Of a stretch of DNA of 40,128 nucleotides, positions 26,958 to 36,717 are shown in pieces; the first letter of the stretch is position 1; each line of letters opens with the position of its first letter. The notes under the pieces are model-generated. The model was not told the origin of the DNA. It was given only the letters and a program-made list of their open reading frames with translations, and did not search any database. The position numbers and the translations under genes are program-made. The stretch comes from a bacterium (GTDB taxonomy: Bacteria; Vulcanimicrobiota; Vulcanimicrobiia; Vulcanimicrobiales; Vulcanimicrobiaceae): contig JAJZVP010000005.1 of the NCBI GenBank assembly GCA_021845615.1, positions 1-40,128 of the forward strand, in the 5' to 3' direction.

Positions 26958-28101
26958 CCTCCTTCATCAGCGACCGAGCGATCACGGTTTGCTGCACCTC
27001 GCTCGCTCCTTCGTAAATGCGCAGCGAGCGAACGTCGCGATAAAGCCGTTCGACGATCTCTCCCCGCGTCACGCCGCGCCCGCCGAAGAGTTGCACCGCC
27101 CGGTCGCAGACGCGACCGGCGGCTTCGGTCGCATACCATTTTGCCATCGCCGCCTCCCGAGTGACCCGTTCCGCTCCCGCGTCTTTCGTATAAGCCGCTC
27201 GATAGACCAACAGCGCCGCGGCATCGATCTCGGTCGCCATCTCGGCGATCGCTCCAGAAACGAGTTGAAGATCTGCGAGCCGCGCTCCATATATTTCACG
27301 CTGCATGACGTGTGCCCGGGATTCGTCGAAGGCGCGTCGCGCGAAACCGAGCGCCGCCGCGCCGACGGTGGTCCGAAAGAGATCGAGCGTCGCCATTGCA
27401 ATCCGAAAGCCGTCCCCTTCGTTTCCGAGCAGCGCATCGGCGCCGACCCTCACGCCCGAGAAACGCAGCGCCCCTAAGGGATGCGGAGAGATCGTTTGAA
27501 TCGACCGCGTTTGCACGATGCCCGGTCGTCCGGCCTCGACGATAAAGGCACTCAACCCCTTCGTCGGATGATCGCCCGTGCGGGCGAAGAGCACGTAAAC
27601 ATCGGCGATACCGGCGTTGCTGATCCAGCATTTCTCGCCGGTAATGTCGTACCCATCGCCGCTTCGGTGCGCGCGCGTCGTCAGCGCCGCAACGTCGGAA
27701 CCCGCACGCTCCTCCGAGAGTGCGAACGCCGCGAGCGAGGTTCCGGCGAAGATGCCGGGCAAGACGCGCTCGCGCTGCGCCGCCGTTCCAAAAAGCGAGA
27801 TCGCTCCGCTACCCAGCCCTTGCATCGCGAATGCAAAATCGGCGAGCGCGCTCCGATAGGCGAGTTGTTCTCGCGAAAGCGCGACCGCGCGAATATCGAG
27901 GCGCGCGCAGGGCGCGAGCCAACCGCCCGCTCCGAGCTCTCGCGCCCACGAGCGCGTCCGCGCGGCGACAGAGGCATCGTCGATCCCATCGTCATTAAAA
28001 CGCTCGCGCGGCACGGCGTCGAGCCACCGCTCGAATGCCTCGGCCTGCTCGCGATGCGCGCGATCGAAAAACGGCCAGGCGAGGGTCGCGTCGAGTCGCA
28101 T
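26944..28101 (-). CDS. Acyl-CoA dehydrogenase
   Basis: 385 residues from the ATG at 28099-28101, which shares one base with the crotonase stop (TGATG). FAD binding and fold motifs: [58 protein letters not shown]. Catalytic Glu is in [13 protein letters not shown]. It probably oxidises a ring-derived or ring-opened CoA thioester of the aminobenzoate pathway and reduces ETF. Differs clearly from the glutaryl-CoA dehydrogenase at 7684. Part of the run lipoprotein-crotonase-dehydrogenase-ligase. Confidence 0.92.
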   Translation of the reverse strand: MRLDATLAWPFFDRAHREQAEAFERWLDAVPRERFNDDGIDDASVAARTRSWARELGAGGWLAPCARLDIRAVALSREQLAYRSALADFAFAMQGLGSGAISLFGTAAQRERVLPGIFAGTSLAAFALSEERAGSDVAALTTRAHRSGDGYDITGEKCWISNAGIADVYVLFARTGDHPTKGLSAFIVEAGRPGIVQTRSIQTISPHPLGALRFSGVRVGADALLGNEGDGFRIAMATLDLFRTTVGAAALGFARRAFDESRAHVMQREIYGARLADLQLVSGAIAEMATEIDAAALLVYRAAYTKDAGAERVTREAAMAKWYATEAAGRVCDRAVQLFGGRGVTRGEIVERLYRDVRSLRIYEGASEVQQTVIARSLMKEDARG

Positions 28102-28898
28102 CAATTACCCTCAAACTGCGGCCGGCGTTTCGCGATGAAGGCCTCGTACGCGCGGCGGAAATCGCCGCTCGCCATCAACGCGGCTTGAACGCGCGCTTCC
28201 ATCGCGATTTCCTCGCCGAGCTCCATTCCCGGTGCCGCCTCAAGCATCGCCTTGGTGACCTCGTGTGCGCGCGTCGGTCCGTTCGCAATCTCCCGCGCGC
28301 ACGATCGCGCTTCTTCATCGAGAAGTTCCGGCGTGCAGAGCCGGTTGAAGAACCCCCACGAGAGCGCCTCCTCGCCGGAGAGTTCTCGCCCGGTGTAGAG
28401 CAACTCGCTCGCCCGGCCCAGGCCGAGAATGCGCGGTAGCATCGCGCAGGCGCCCATATCCGCCCCGGAGAGCCCGACGCGCACGAAGAGAAACGCGACG
28501 CGAGCCCGGGCGGTGCCCAGACGAAGATCGGAGGCCATCGCGAGGATCGCCCCAGCTCCGGCGCAGACGCCGTCGACGGCCGCAATGATCGGCTGCGGAC
28601 AGGCGCGCATCGCCGCCACGACGGCACCGGTCATCTCGGTAAACCGCAGTCGCTCGTCGGGAGCCATCGCTACCAGCGGCCCGATAATCTCCCGCACGTC
28701 ACCGCCGGAACAAAAATTCCCGCCCGCGCCGCGCAGCAACACCGCGCGCACGGCGCGATCGGTCTTCAACGCTTGAAAGCCGTCGCGTAAGGCCGCGTAG
28801 ATCTCAAACGTCAGCGGATTTTTTCGCTCGGGACGCGCGAGCGTCAGCGTCATGACGCCGTCGTCCGTCGATACCTGCAGGCCCTCCGCCTCGATCAC
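28101..28898 (-). CDS. Crotonase (enoyl-CoA hydratase/isomerase) family protein
   Basis: 265 residues from the GTG at 28896-28898, which overlaps the lipoprotein stop. Oxyanion-hole segments [11 protein letters not shown] and [17 protein letters not shown] are present. Both catalytic glutamates of enoyl-CoA hydratase are absent: where the family has GCELAMxCD this has GAILAMASD, and the PEI of the next motif is FVRV. An Asp in [16 protein letters not shown] aligns with the Asp of dienoyl-CoA isomerase. It may be an isomerase, ring hydrolase or decarboxylase instead of a hydratase. The track frame to 29414 is a shadow. Confidence 0.9.
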   Translation of the reverse strand: MIEAEGLQVSTDDGVMTLTLARPERKNPLTFEIYAALRDGFQALKTDRAVRAVLLRGAGGNFCSGGDVREIIGPLVAMAPDERLRFTEMTGAVVAAMRACPQPIIAAVDGVCAGAGAILAMASDLRLGTARARVAFLFVRVGLSGADMGACAMLPRILGLGRASELLYTGRELSGEEALSWGFFNRLCTPELLDEEARSCAREIANGPTRAHEVTKAMLEAAPGMELGEEIAMEARVQAALMASGDFRRAYEAFIAKRRPQFEGN

Positions 28899-29326
28899 TG
28901 CATCACCAACGGGAGATCTTGCTCGCTTCGCAGCCCCGCACTGTTTCGAGCGATGACGCGGAGCGCGTACGAGCGCGTAAAAATCGGCGGCCAATCGAAG
29001 AGTGCGAGCTTGAATGCAAACCTGCCGTACGCCGTTCGCGGAACGTCGATCGAGAACAGATTCGTGCGTACCTCCACCGACGCGGTATTCGTCGAGGTCA
29101 CGAAGCTTCCGCTCCACGTCGTACCGCGGCGGAGATCGAGGCTCGAGAAGTGCATGGCGAGCATTCTCGGGGGCGCGTCGTTGCCGAGGATCTCGGGGCT
29201 CGGCATCGCAACGGGTGATACGCCGACCGAGACGTCCCGCGGAAGCGGCGGCACGTGCGAGACGCAACCGACGAGTGCGAGAAGCGCTATCGATGCGAGC
29301 GACCGGCGCAACGGAACGGCGAGCAT
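28895..29326 (-). CDS. Predicted lipoprotein, unknown
   Basis: 143 residues with a lipoprotein signal: [21 protein letters not shown], lipobox LVGC at residues 18-21. The mature protein is small, Pro-rich at first ([10 protein letters not shown]), and probably beta-rich ([32 protein letters not shown]). The last part resembles an Ig-like strand pair. I do not recognise a family. It overlaps the crotonase GTG by 4 bp, so it is the first gene of the lower aminobenzoate operon, which is an odd place for a lipoprotein. Confidence 0.75.
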   Translation of the reverse strand: MLAVPLRRSLASIALLALVGCVSHVPPLPRDVSVGVSPVAMPSPEILGNDAPPRMLAMHFSSLDLRRGTTWSGSFVTSTNTASVEVRTNLFSIDVPRTAYGRFAFKLALFDWPPIFTRSYALRVIARNSAGLRSEQDLPLVMQ

Positions 29327-29403
29327 ACCCTTTCATCGGCGCGTGCGGCGGTGGATTCCTGCACGTCGGAGGGACGCATGCCTCGCTTGCATAAGGTCGC
29401 GCC

Positions 29404-30450
29404 ATGGAAGGCAACGCACCACGTAGCCTCTCGCTCGATTATGCGATGGCTTTTTCGTGCCTCACGATCGTCACCGGCTTCTTCATCGATGCGTGGGCGC
29501 ACGGGCACGTGCCGATCGAAACCTTCCTCACGCCCTACCACGGCTTTATCTATCTTGGGATGCTCGCAATTCTCAGCACGCTCGGCGCCCAGTATCTGCG
29601 CGGACGGCGGCTCGGATATCGCGGCCTGCACGCCTTTCCGAAGCCCTATCATCTCGCCTTGATCGGCATTCCGATCTTCCTCATCGCCGCTCCCAGCGAC
29701 GTGGCGTGGCATGCGATCTTCGGGCTCGAAGAGGGCGTCGACGCGCTCTTGAGCCCAACGCACCAAATGATGGGACTGGCAATTTTTTTTCTCGCCTCGG
29801 CACCGATCCGCAGCGCGCTCGCTGCACGCGATAGCGAGGCTTCGCCGAAGGGATTGCGCGAACAGTTGCCTATCGCCATCGCACTGGCAGCCTGGCTGGG
29901 ATTGATCCACTTCGGTACCGCTTACGCCTTTATTCCCGCCGCCGATCGCGGCAACGCTCCGCCGCCGATCTCGCCGCTCCAGGCAACGTATTTTACGGCG
30001 ATCGCTCTGAGCTACTACAAAAGCTCGCTCGGCGTCCTCGTGGTGATCTTTCAATCGGCGCTCTTTGCCGGGTTCGCCCTCTTCCTGAGCGCGCAATTTC
30101 GGAGCGCGTTCGGCATGTTGACGGTCGTTCTGGTTCTCGGCAACACGCTCAACGCGATTCCCTTTACGAATGCGACGCCGTTGCTCGCGACGACCGTGCT
30201 CTGCTCGCTCGTCGCCGGGCTCCTCGGCGATGCTTGGGTCGCTCGATTCGATCCCCATCCTTCGCGCCCGGCGCCGTACCGTGCGCTCGCCATTATCGTT
30301 CCGCTTTCGTATTTTGCGTGCTACTTGATCGTGACGGATCTCACCTCGGGTCTCTGGTGGGACGTGCATTTTCGGTTCGGCGTCTTGCTTTGGTGCGCGG
30401 CGGTGGGAATGGGGCTCTCCCTTCTCACGATGAGCGCGCGCCGCGCGTGA
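29404..30450 (+). CDS. Multi-pass membrane protein, unknown
   Basis: 348 residues with about nine or ten transmembrane helices, e.g. [54 protein letters not shown] and [17 protein letters not shown]. Histidines recur in membrane-adjacent positions ([36 protein letters not shown]), a pattern that might bind a metal or heme. No family recognised. It overlaps the GT39-like gene (GTGA), and the two are a plus-strand module inserted between the two halves of the aminobenzoate genes. Confidence 0.75.
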   Translation: MEGNAPRSLSLDYAMAFSCLTIVTGFFIDAWAHGHVPIETFLTPYHGFIYLGMLAILSTLGAQYLRGRRLGYRGLHAFPKPYHLALIGIPIFLIAAPSDVAWHAIFGLEEGVDALLSPTHQMMGLAIFFLASAPIRSALAARDSEASPKGLREQLPIAIALAAWLGLIHFGTAYAFIPAADRGNAPPPISPLQATYFTAIALSYYKSSLGVLVVIFQSALFAGFALFLSAQFRSAFGMLTVVLVLGNTLNAIPFTNATPLLATTVLCSLVAGLLGDAWVARFDPHPSRPAPYRALAIIVPLSYFACYLIVTDLTSGLWWDVHFRFGVLLWCAAVGMGLSLLTMSARRA

Positions 30451-31964
30451 TTCCCGAACTCATCGCGATCCTCACCGCACTCCTACATCTCGCGTTTGCG
30501 GGAAACTACGGCTACTTTCGGGACGAGCTCTACTTTCTTGCCTGCGCGCACCATCTCGCGTGGGGCTATCCCGATCAGCCGCCATTGGTCGCACTCGTTG
30601 CCCTGCTCTCCGCGCCGTTCCACTGGAACCTCTTCGTCCTGCGCGCACCCGTCGCTATCGCTGCCGCTCTCAACGTCCTCGTCGTCGCATCGCTCGCCCG
30701 CGAGGTCGGCGGCAAACACTTTGCGCGCGTCCTCGCCGCGATTGCGGTAGCGGCGCTTCCCGCCTATCTCACGCTCGGAAGCGTGCTCACGACGACCTCG
30801 TTCGAGCCGCTCACGTGGTCGCTCGTCGCGTTGCTGACGCTGCGCGCACTCCGTACCCCGACACCAGCGGCCGGGGCGCTCCTCGGTGCGGCGATCGCCT
30901 TCGGGACGTACGGCAAATATTCGATGCTGCTCTGGGTGGTCGCACTCGCGCTTGGCATCGCGTGTTCGCCACAACGAACGCTGCTGAGGTCGCCGTGCGC
31001 GCTTGCAGCCTTCGCCGTCGCGGCACTCGCGCTCGCTCCGAATCTACTCTGGCAGGCAACGCACGGTTGGCCGTTTGCCGCGGTCATTCACGCCGATTTC
31101 CTCGATCGGCACTCGTTCAATAACGGCTGGCAACTCGAATATCGCGGCTTTCTCGCAAACACGATTTCGTTCTCGCTCGAACAGATCGCATTTACGAATC
31201 CCGTGCTCGCTCCGCTCTGGATCCTGGGCATCGTTACGGCCCTGCGCACTCCCGCTCTCCGTTTTATCGGCATTGCCGCACTGGGAACCCTCGCCGTTGC
31301 CATAGCGCTCGAAGCGAAGGGCTACTACGTCATCGGTGCGTACGGGAGCCTCCTCGCAGTGGGGGCGACCGCGTTGGAACGTGCGAGCGAGTCGCTGCGT
31401 GCGGCTCGCGGCATCGCTATCGCCGCCGTTCTCGCGACCGCGACGCTCGCTCTCCCGCTCGCCGCGCCCGTTCTACCCGTCGATACCTTGATCGCGTACT
31501 CCAGGGCGCTCCACCTCACGGGGAATCACGGGACGGCGGCGCGCCTGATCCAACCGCTGTTCGCCGAAGAGTTCGGCTGGCAACGGCTCGCCGAAGATGT
31601 CGCGCGTGCCTACGAACGCATACCGACATCGCGGCGAGCGCGCACGGCGATCTATGCCGATACCTATGCCGATGCCGGCGCGATCGACCGCTACGGCCCG
31701 GCACTGCATCTACCGCCGGCGATTTCAAGCCAGAACGCCTATTGGCTCTGGGGGATGCGCGGATACGATATGCGCAGCGTTCTCGCAATAGGAGCGAGCC
31801 GCCAGCGCAGGCTCTTCGCCGCCTATGCGACCTGCACGCGGGTCGGCAGCACCTTCGATCGCTATCGCGCGGTCGTCGAAGGCCCGACACCGATATTTTT
31901 CTGCACGCACCCACGCATGCCGCGCGCGGCGCTCTGGCGCTCGCTCCGTTGGTATGGAGCCTAG
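30447..31964 (+). CDS. Glycosyltransferase family 39-like membrane protein
   Basis: 505 residues from the GTG at 30447, which overlaps the upstream stop; the longer track frame is spurious. The N-terminus has the PMT/ArnT-like motif YGYFRDELYFLACAHHLAWGYPDQPPL with the acidic Asp-Glu and then about ten helices with a large C-terminal soluble domain of ~150 residues (ARAYERIPTSRRARTAIYAD). Family members transfer mannose or aminoarabinose from polyprenyl-phosphate sugars. Substrate unknown. Confidence 0.88.
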   Translation: MIPELIAILTALLHLAFAGNYGYFRDELYFLACAHHLAWGYPDQPPLVALVALLSAPFHWNLFVLRAPVAIAAALNVLVVASLAREVGGKHFARVLAAIAVAALPAYLTLGSVLTTTSFEPLTWSLVALLTLRALRTPTPAAGALLGAAIAFGTYGKYSMLLWVVALALGIACSPQRTLLRSPCALAAFAVAALALAPNLLWQATHGWPFAAVIHADFLDRHSFNNGWQLEYRGFLANTISFSLEQIAFTNPVLAPLWILGIVTALRTPALRFIGIAALGTLAVAIALEAKGYYVIGAYGSLLAVGATALERASESLRAARGIAIAAVLATATLALPLAAPVLPVDTLIAYSRALHLTGNHGTAARLIQPLFAEEFGWQRLAEDVARAYERIPTSRRARTAIYADTYADAGAIDRYGPALHLPPAISSQNAYWLWGMRGYDMRSVLAIGASRQRRLFAAYATCTRVGSTFDRYRAVVEGPTPIFFCTHPRMPRAALWRSLRWYGA

Positions 31965-31978
31965 ACGAGCCCCACGCT

Positions 31979-32704
31979 CTAGGCGAGGACCAGCTCTTCT
32001 CCGTTCCGATCCCCGGTTAAGAACTCCATCGCGCCGCGAACGACCGTCGCAACGTCGATAATCCGGCCGCTCGGGTTCATCGCCGCGAGTTGCGCGCGTG
32101 CCTCCTCCGGGCTCGCGCCCGTGTGGCCGACGATTTGGTCGACTGCCTGTTGCATCATATCGGTCTCGGTATATCCCGGACAGATGGCGTCGATGCAGAC
32201 CCCCGAGCCGGCAAATTCGGCGGCGAGCGCGCGTGTCAACCCGATGACGCCGTGTTTGCTCGCGCAGTAGGCGGCGATATACGGCGCTCCGTAGAGCCCG
32301 GCGATCGATGCAATGTTGACGATGCGCCCGAAGCCGTTGGCGCGCATCTCGCCGATAACGGCGCGCGAACAGAGAAACGTTCCAGTAAGATTCGTGGCGA
32401 TGATCTGCTGCCAAAGCTCGTCGCTCGTGCGCCCCAATGGCGCCGATGCGGCGATCCCGGCATTATTGACGAGCATTGCGATCGTTCCGTGCCGCTCGCG
32501 CGCCATGGCGAAGGCTCGCTCCACGCTCGCCGCGTCGCCGACATCGCAAGCGATCGCATCGATACCCGGCTCGCTCGCACCGGCGCGGCTCAGTCCGCTC
32601 ACCGCAGCGCCGGCTTCGGCGCAGGCACGAGCGATCGCGAGCCCGATGCCCCGCGACGCACCGGTTACGACGACGTGCCGTCCCCGAAGATCGAATCCGT
32701 TCAT
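31979..32704 (-). CDS. Short-chain dehydrogenase/reductase
   Basis: 241 residues from the ATG at 32702-32704, overlapping the monooxygenase stop (ATGA); the 391-residue track frame is wrong. SDR motifs: [17 protein letters not shown] (NAD(P) binding), NNAGIA, catalytic Ser in [15 protein letters not shown] (Tyr and Lys), and the CPGYTETDM motif. The catalytic tetrad Asn-Ser-Tyr-Lys is intact. Likely oxidises or reduces a hydroxyl intermediate of the ring-reduced CoA thioester; it is the natural candidate for the 3-hydroxyacyl-type step of the pathway. Confidence 0.92.
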   Translation of the reverse strand: MNGFDLRGRHVVVTGASRGIGLAIARACAEAGAAVSGLSRAGASEPGIDAIACDVGDAASVERAFAMARERHGTIAMLVNNAGIAASAPLGRTSDELWQQIIATNLTGTFLCSRAVIGEMRANGFGRIVNIASIAGLYGAPYIAAYCASKHGVIGLTRALAAEFAGSGVCIDAICPGYTETDMMQQAVDQIVGHTGASPEEARAQLAAMNPSGRIIDVATVVRGAMEFLTGDRNGEELVLA

Positions 32705-34977
32705 GATGGTTGCTCCAGTCTGCGCGCGATCGCGCGTTCGAGTTGTTCTTTTCCGGGGAGGTAGGGCTTCGGCCATCCCGGATCGCGATAGCCGAGATCG
32801 GCCGCCGCGTGAAGGGTCCAGTAGGGATCGGCGAGATGCGGTCGCCCGAGCGCGACGAGATCGGCGCGCCCCCCCGCGATCAGCGCGTTGACCTGTTCGT
32901 GATCGGTGATGTTTCCAACCGCGAGCGTCGCGATTTCGACCTCGTTGCGAATCGCATCGGAGAACGGCGCCTGAAACATGCGCCCGAAGCGCGGGCGGCT
33001 CTGCGGATCGGTCTGGCCGGTCGAAACATCGATGAGATCGGCACCCGCGGCCTTGAACGCGCGCGCGATCTCGATGGCGTCGCGCTCGTCGTTCCCGCCC
33101 TCGCACCAATCGGTCGCCGATATTCGCACCGAGATCGGGCGCTCCGCGGGCCAACGCGCGCGCATCGCACGAAAGACCTCGAGTGGAAAGCGCATTCGAT
33201 TTTCCAGCGGTCCGCCATAACGATCGTTGCGCCGATTCCGGAGCGGCGTGAGGAAGGACGAGAGCAGGTAGCCGTGCGCGCAGTGGAGCTCGAGCATATC
33301 GAAGCCGGCCTCGATCGCCATCTCGACCGCCGCGACAAACTCATCGCGAATCGCGCGCATCCCCGCCTCGTCGAGAGCGAGTGGAACCTGGTTTCCGGGA
33401 GCGTACGGAATCGCCGACGGCCCGACGACCGGCCAGTTCCCCTCCTCGAGCGGCTCGTCCATCCCCTCCCACATCAGTTTCGTCGATCCCTTCGGCCCCG
33501 AATGCCCGAGTTGGAGCGCGATCTTTGCCCGCGTACTCCGGTGCACGAAATCGACGATGCGCTTCCACGCGCCAACGTGCTCCGCTGCATACATGCCGGT
33601 GCATCCCGGCGTGATACGCCCCTGCGCGCTCACGCAGGTCATCTCGGTAACCACGAGCCCGGCACCGCCGAGCGCACGACTTCCATAGTGGACGAGATGG
33701 AAATCGTTGGGGGTGCCGTCGACGGCGCTGTAGGTATCCATCGGCGAGAGGACGACGCGATTTCGAAGGGTGAGTCCGCGCAGCGAAAACGGCGAGAACA
33801 TCGGCGGAATCGGAGGCCCGCCGAAATGAGCTTCCACGCTTTCGACGTACGCGGCGTCGCGCGCGCGAAGATTTTCGTGCCCTATCCGTTGGCTCCGCGT
33901 CAGCAGACTGTAGGCGAAGGTTTCGGGATCGAGCCGCGCGTAGCGCTCGACATTTTCGAACCATCGCGTCGAATTTCTCGCGGCGTTCTGTAATTTGAGC
34001 ACTTCGAGTTTCCGCTCGCTCTCGTACCCAGCAAAAGCTTCGTCGAGACGATCGCAACGTTCGAAGGACTCGACGAGCGCGATGGCATCTTCCATCGCCA
34101 TCTTCGTTCCCGAGCCGACCGAAAAATGCGCCGTGTGCGCGGCGTCACCGACGAGCACCAGGTTTCCGTCGTACCAGCGCTCGTTTTCCACGAAGGTAAA
34201 ATCGATCCACGCGCTGCCGCGGCGGTGGCCGGGGTTTACTTGCAGTCGGTGGCCGCCCAATTCCTCGGCAAAGAGCGCCTCGCAGAACGCCACCGTCGCG
34301 GCCGCATCGGCGCGGTCGAGGCCGTGCGCGCGCCAGGTCTCTTCGCGGCACTCGACGATGAAGGTGCTCGTGCGATCGTCGAAGCGGTAGGCGTGAACGG
34401 CGAACCAGCCGTGTTCGCTGCGTTTGAAAAAAAACGTGAACGCATCGAGCGGAATCGTGCTTCCCAGCCAGACGAATTTGCAACGTCCGCCCGAGACGGT
34501 CGGCCGGAACACGGAGGCGTAACGATTGCGGGTGGACGAATGGACGCCGTCGGCGGCGATAACGATATCGCAGCCGGCGCGAAAAACATCGAGATCCTCA
34601 ACGCGTTCGCGATAACGCATATCGACGCCGAGCGCGAGAGCGCGCTCGTGGAGAATCGCGAGCAGATGTTTGCGCGAGATGCCCGCGAAGCCGTGCCCGC
34701 TCGAACGAACGCTCGCGCCGCGAACGTGAATCTCGATATCGTCCCAATGCACGAAACTGCGCTCGATTCGCGCGAAGCTCTCCGGATCGGCGACCGCGAG
34801 CCCATCGAGCGTTGCGTCGGAGAAGACGACTCCCCAGCCGAAGGTATCACCGAACGGATTGCGTTCGACGAGTTCGACGCGCCATTCGGGAAAGCGCGCC
34901 TTCGCAAGCAGTGCCGCGTAGAGCCCGCCGGGGCCGCCTCCGAGCACGCGCAGGTGCAGCGAGCCGTTCGGGTTCAT
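32701..34977 (-). CDS. Fused flavin monooxygenase/Old-Yellow-Enzyme: 2-aminobenzoyl-CoA monooxygenase/reductase type
   Basis: 758 residues from the ATG at 34975-34977 (the track frame to 35394 is too long). N-terminal ~385 residues: class A flavoprotein monooxygenase with the FAD-binding GGGPGG motif, IAADGVHS (DG motif) and [22 protein letters not shown], resembling salicylyl-CoA 5-hydroxylase. C-terminal ~360 residues: OYE domain with [29 protein letters not shown] and RISATDW. This fusion is the hallmark of 2-aminobenzoyl-CoA monooxygenase/reductase, which hydroxylates at C5 and reduces the ring. Both ends overlap neighbours by 4 bp, so the operon is tight. Confidence 0.93.
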   Translation of the reverse strand: MNPNGSLHLRVLGGGPGGLYAALLAKARFPEWRVELVERNPFGDTFGWGVVFSDATLDGLAVADPESFARIERSFVHWDDIEIHVRGASVRSSGHGFAGISRKHLLAILHERALALGVDMRYRERVEDLDVFRAGCDIVIAADGVHSSTRNRYASVFRPTVSGGRCKFVWLGSTIPLDAFTFFFKRSEHGWFAVHAYRFDDRTSTFIVECREETWRAHGLDRADAAATVAFCEALFAEELGGHRLQVNPGHRRGSAWIDFTFVENERWYDGNLVLVGDAAHTAHFSVGSGTKMAMEDAIALVESFERCDRLDEAFAGYESERKLEVLKLQNAARNSTRWFENVERYARLDPETFAYSLLTRSQRIGHENLRARDAAYVESVEAHFGGPPIPPMFSPFSLRGLTLRNRVVLSPMDTYSAVDGTPNDFHLVHYGSRALGGAGLVVTEMTCVSAQGRITPGCTGMYAAEHVGAWKRIVDFVHRSTRAKIALQLGHSGPKGSTKLMWEGMDEPLEEGNWPVVGPSAIPYAPGNQVPLALDEAGMRAIRDEFVAAVEMAIEAGFDMLELHCAHGYLLSSFLTPLRNRRNDRYGGPLENRMRFPLEVFRAMRARWPAERPISVRISATDWCEGGNDERDAIEIARAFKAAGADLIDVSTGQTDPQSRPRFGRMFQAPFSDAIRNEVEIATLAVGNITDHEQVNALIAGGRADLVALGRPHLADPYWTLHAAADLGYRDPGWPKPYLPGKEQLERAIARRLEQPS

Positions 34978-36488
34978 GCGAGGACGCGGTCGGCGAGCAC
35001 CGCCTGCGCGGCGCGGCGCCCCGGAAAGCCGCTCACGCAGCCGCCCGGATGCGTCCCCGAACCGCAGAGATAGAGCCCGCGCACCGGCGCGCGCACGCCG
35101 AAGCGCGCTTCGAAGATCTGCCCGGGGAGCAACTCGCCGTGAAAGATGTGTCCGCCGACGAGCCCGAACCGCTCTTCGAGATCGGGAGCGGCCATCAACT
35201 GTTGCGCCTCGATCGCGTTGGGAATATTCGGCGCGTAGCGCGCGAGCATGGCGACGATCTTCTTTGCGGCCGTATCGCGGCGCGCAGCACTCCAACCATC
35301 GGGGCGATCGTAGGGAAAATACTGCGCGAAGATCGAGAGAATATGCTTTCCCTGTGGAGCGAGGCTGGGATCGGTCGGCGTCTGCATGAAACACTCGAGC
35401 ATCGGCTCCTCGCTCTCACCGAGGCGCCGTGCATCGTCGTGCGCCCGCTGCAGAAACGAGAGATCGGGCGCGACGTGGATCGTCGCACGATGATGGGATT
35501 GCGGCGTCGTCCCCGGGCGCGCGGTAAAGTTCGGCAGCTCGCCGAGAGCGAGATTGAGTTTGAGCGCCGGCCCGACGCTCTGCCAGGCGGCGAGCCGACG
35601 TTTGCTCGCATCGTCGAGATGTTCCTCGCCGAGAAGCTCGCGGTAGGTCGTGATCGGGTGCGCGTTCGAGAGCACCGCGCACGCGCGAAACTCGCGTCCG
35701 TCTGCGGTAACGACGCCGACGACGGAGTCGCCGTCGCGCAGCAATCCCGTGACGTTCGCTTCGGTGAGCGCATGAGCACCGCGCGCCTGCGCCGCCGAGA
35801 GCAGTGCTTGCGAGATCGCGCCCATTCCGCCGCGCACGAAGCCCCACGCGCCTTGCACGCCGAAGACGCGCCCAGCGTAATGATGGGCGAGTACGTATCC
35901 GGTACCGGCGTCGAACGGCCCCCGGTAGGTGCCGATCAGCCCATCGGTCGCCAACGTCGCTTGGAGCACCGGCGTGCGCACGTGTCGCTCCACGAGCTCG
36001 GCGGCACTCCCCTCCAATGCAGCGCGCACGTGTGCATCGAAGCGATCGAAGCGCGGCTCCATATCCGCGAAGCTTTCGAAGAGCGCCGAACCGAGCGCCG
36101 TTGCCTCGCGTTCGAAGGCGGCAAAGCCTGCGTTATCGGCGGAATCGAAGCGTGCGATCTCCGCGGCGTTTTTCTCGTCGTCGGCGCCGAGCAAGAGCGA
36201 GCGCCCATCGAGCAGCGGTGTAAAGGACGCGGGATCCTTGCGGTAGGCATCGTAGCCGTGCGCGCGCAGATCGAGCCGATCGATCAGCCAGGGGTCGAGC
36301 AGGCTGCAGACGTAGCTCGCCGCCGAGATCGTGTACCCCGGCCAGCGGTCGCGCTCGCTCACCGTCGCACCGCCGATACGATCGGAGCGCTCGAGGATGA
36401 GGACCCGCAGGCCGGCTTCGGCGAGCAGTGCGGCGGCGGCCAAGCCGTTATGCCCGCTCCCAATCACGAGCGCGTCGTAGGTTTCCAT
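34974..36488 (-). CDS. PYROXD2/phytoene-desaturase-like FAD oxidoreductase
   Basis: 504 residues from the ATG at 36486-36488 ([20 protein letters not shown]); the earlier track start is unsupported. Dinucleotide-binding Rossmann motif [27 protein letters not shown] at the N-terminus, and at the C-terminus the FAD motif [28 protein letters not shown]2-type proteins are related to carotenoid and amine oxidases. Its position as first gene of the operon suggests it acts on a ring or amino intermediate, but the reaction is unknown. It overlaps the monooxygenase gene by 4 bp (ATGA). Confidence 0.9.
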   Translation of the reverse strand: METYDALVIGSGHNGLAAAALLAEAGLRVLILERSDRIGGATVSERDRWPGYTISAASYVCSLLDPWLIDRLDLRAHGYDAYRKDPASFTPLLDGRSLLLGADDEKNAAEIARFDSADNAGFAAFEREATALGSALFESFADMEPRFDRFDAHVRAALEGSAAELVERHVRTPVLQATLATDGLIGTYRGPFDAGTGYVLAHHYAGRVFGVQGAWGFVRGGMGAISQALLSAAQARGAHALTEANVTGLLRDGDSVVGVVTADGREFRACAVLSNAHPITTYRELLGEEHLDDASKRRLAAWQSVGPALKLNLALGELPNFTARPGTTPQSHHRATIHVAPDLSFLQRAHDDARRLGESEEPMLECFMQTPTDPSLAPQGKHILSIFAQYFPYDRPDGWSAARRDTAAKKIVAMLARYAPNIPNAIEAQQLMAAPDLEERFGLVGGHIFHGELLPGQIFEARFGVRAPVRGLYLCGSGTHPGGCVSGFPGRRAAQAVLADRVLA

Positions 36489-36513
36489 ACCCGTTCTATA
36501 CAAGCCAGGGGCG

Positions 36514-36717
36514 ATGAACTCTTGGCGGCTTCGCACACTTCGCATCGCCATCGCTCTGCTACCGGTGCTCGCCTTCGCCGTCGGCACCCCGTTGCTCAAC
36601 CATGTCGAGCCCCGCATCGTGGGGCTGCCGCTCAACCTCGCCTGGGTCATTCTCTGGATTCTGCTAACGCCGCTCTGCCTGATGGCGATCGAGCGGCTGC
36701 GGAACGTGAAAACCTAA
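36514..36717 (+). CDS. DUF3311 family small membrane protein, copy 2
   Basis: 67 residues with two transmembrane helices (IAIALLPVLAFAVGTPLLNH and LNLAWVILWILLTPLCLMAI). Same family as the gene at 23249, though diverged: both keep an LLP/LLA...P helix, the short loop, and a Pro-Leu/Phe-containing second helix. It lies 25 bp from the divergent PYROXD2-like start. Its stop shares bases with the symporter ATG (TAATG), so the two are coupled. An AGGGG motif precedes the ATG. It is likely a symporter accessory subunit. Confidence 0.82.
   Translation: MNSWRLRTLRIAIALLPVLAFAVGTPLLNHVEPRIVGLPLNLAWVILWILLTPLCLMAIERLRNVKT

Noticed and set aside
32705-33154. N-terminal extension of the SDR frame (391 residues)
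   Set aside because: It is an out-of-frame reading of the monooxygenase C-terminus. The SDR motif starts at the ATG at 32704.
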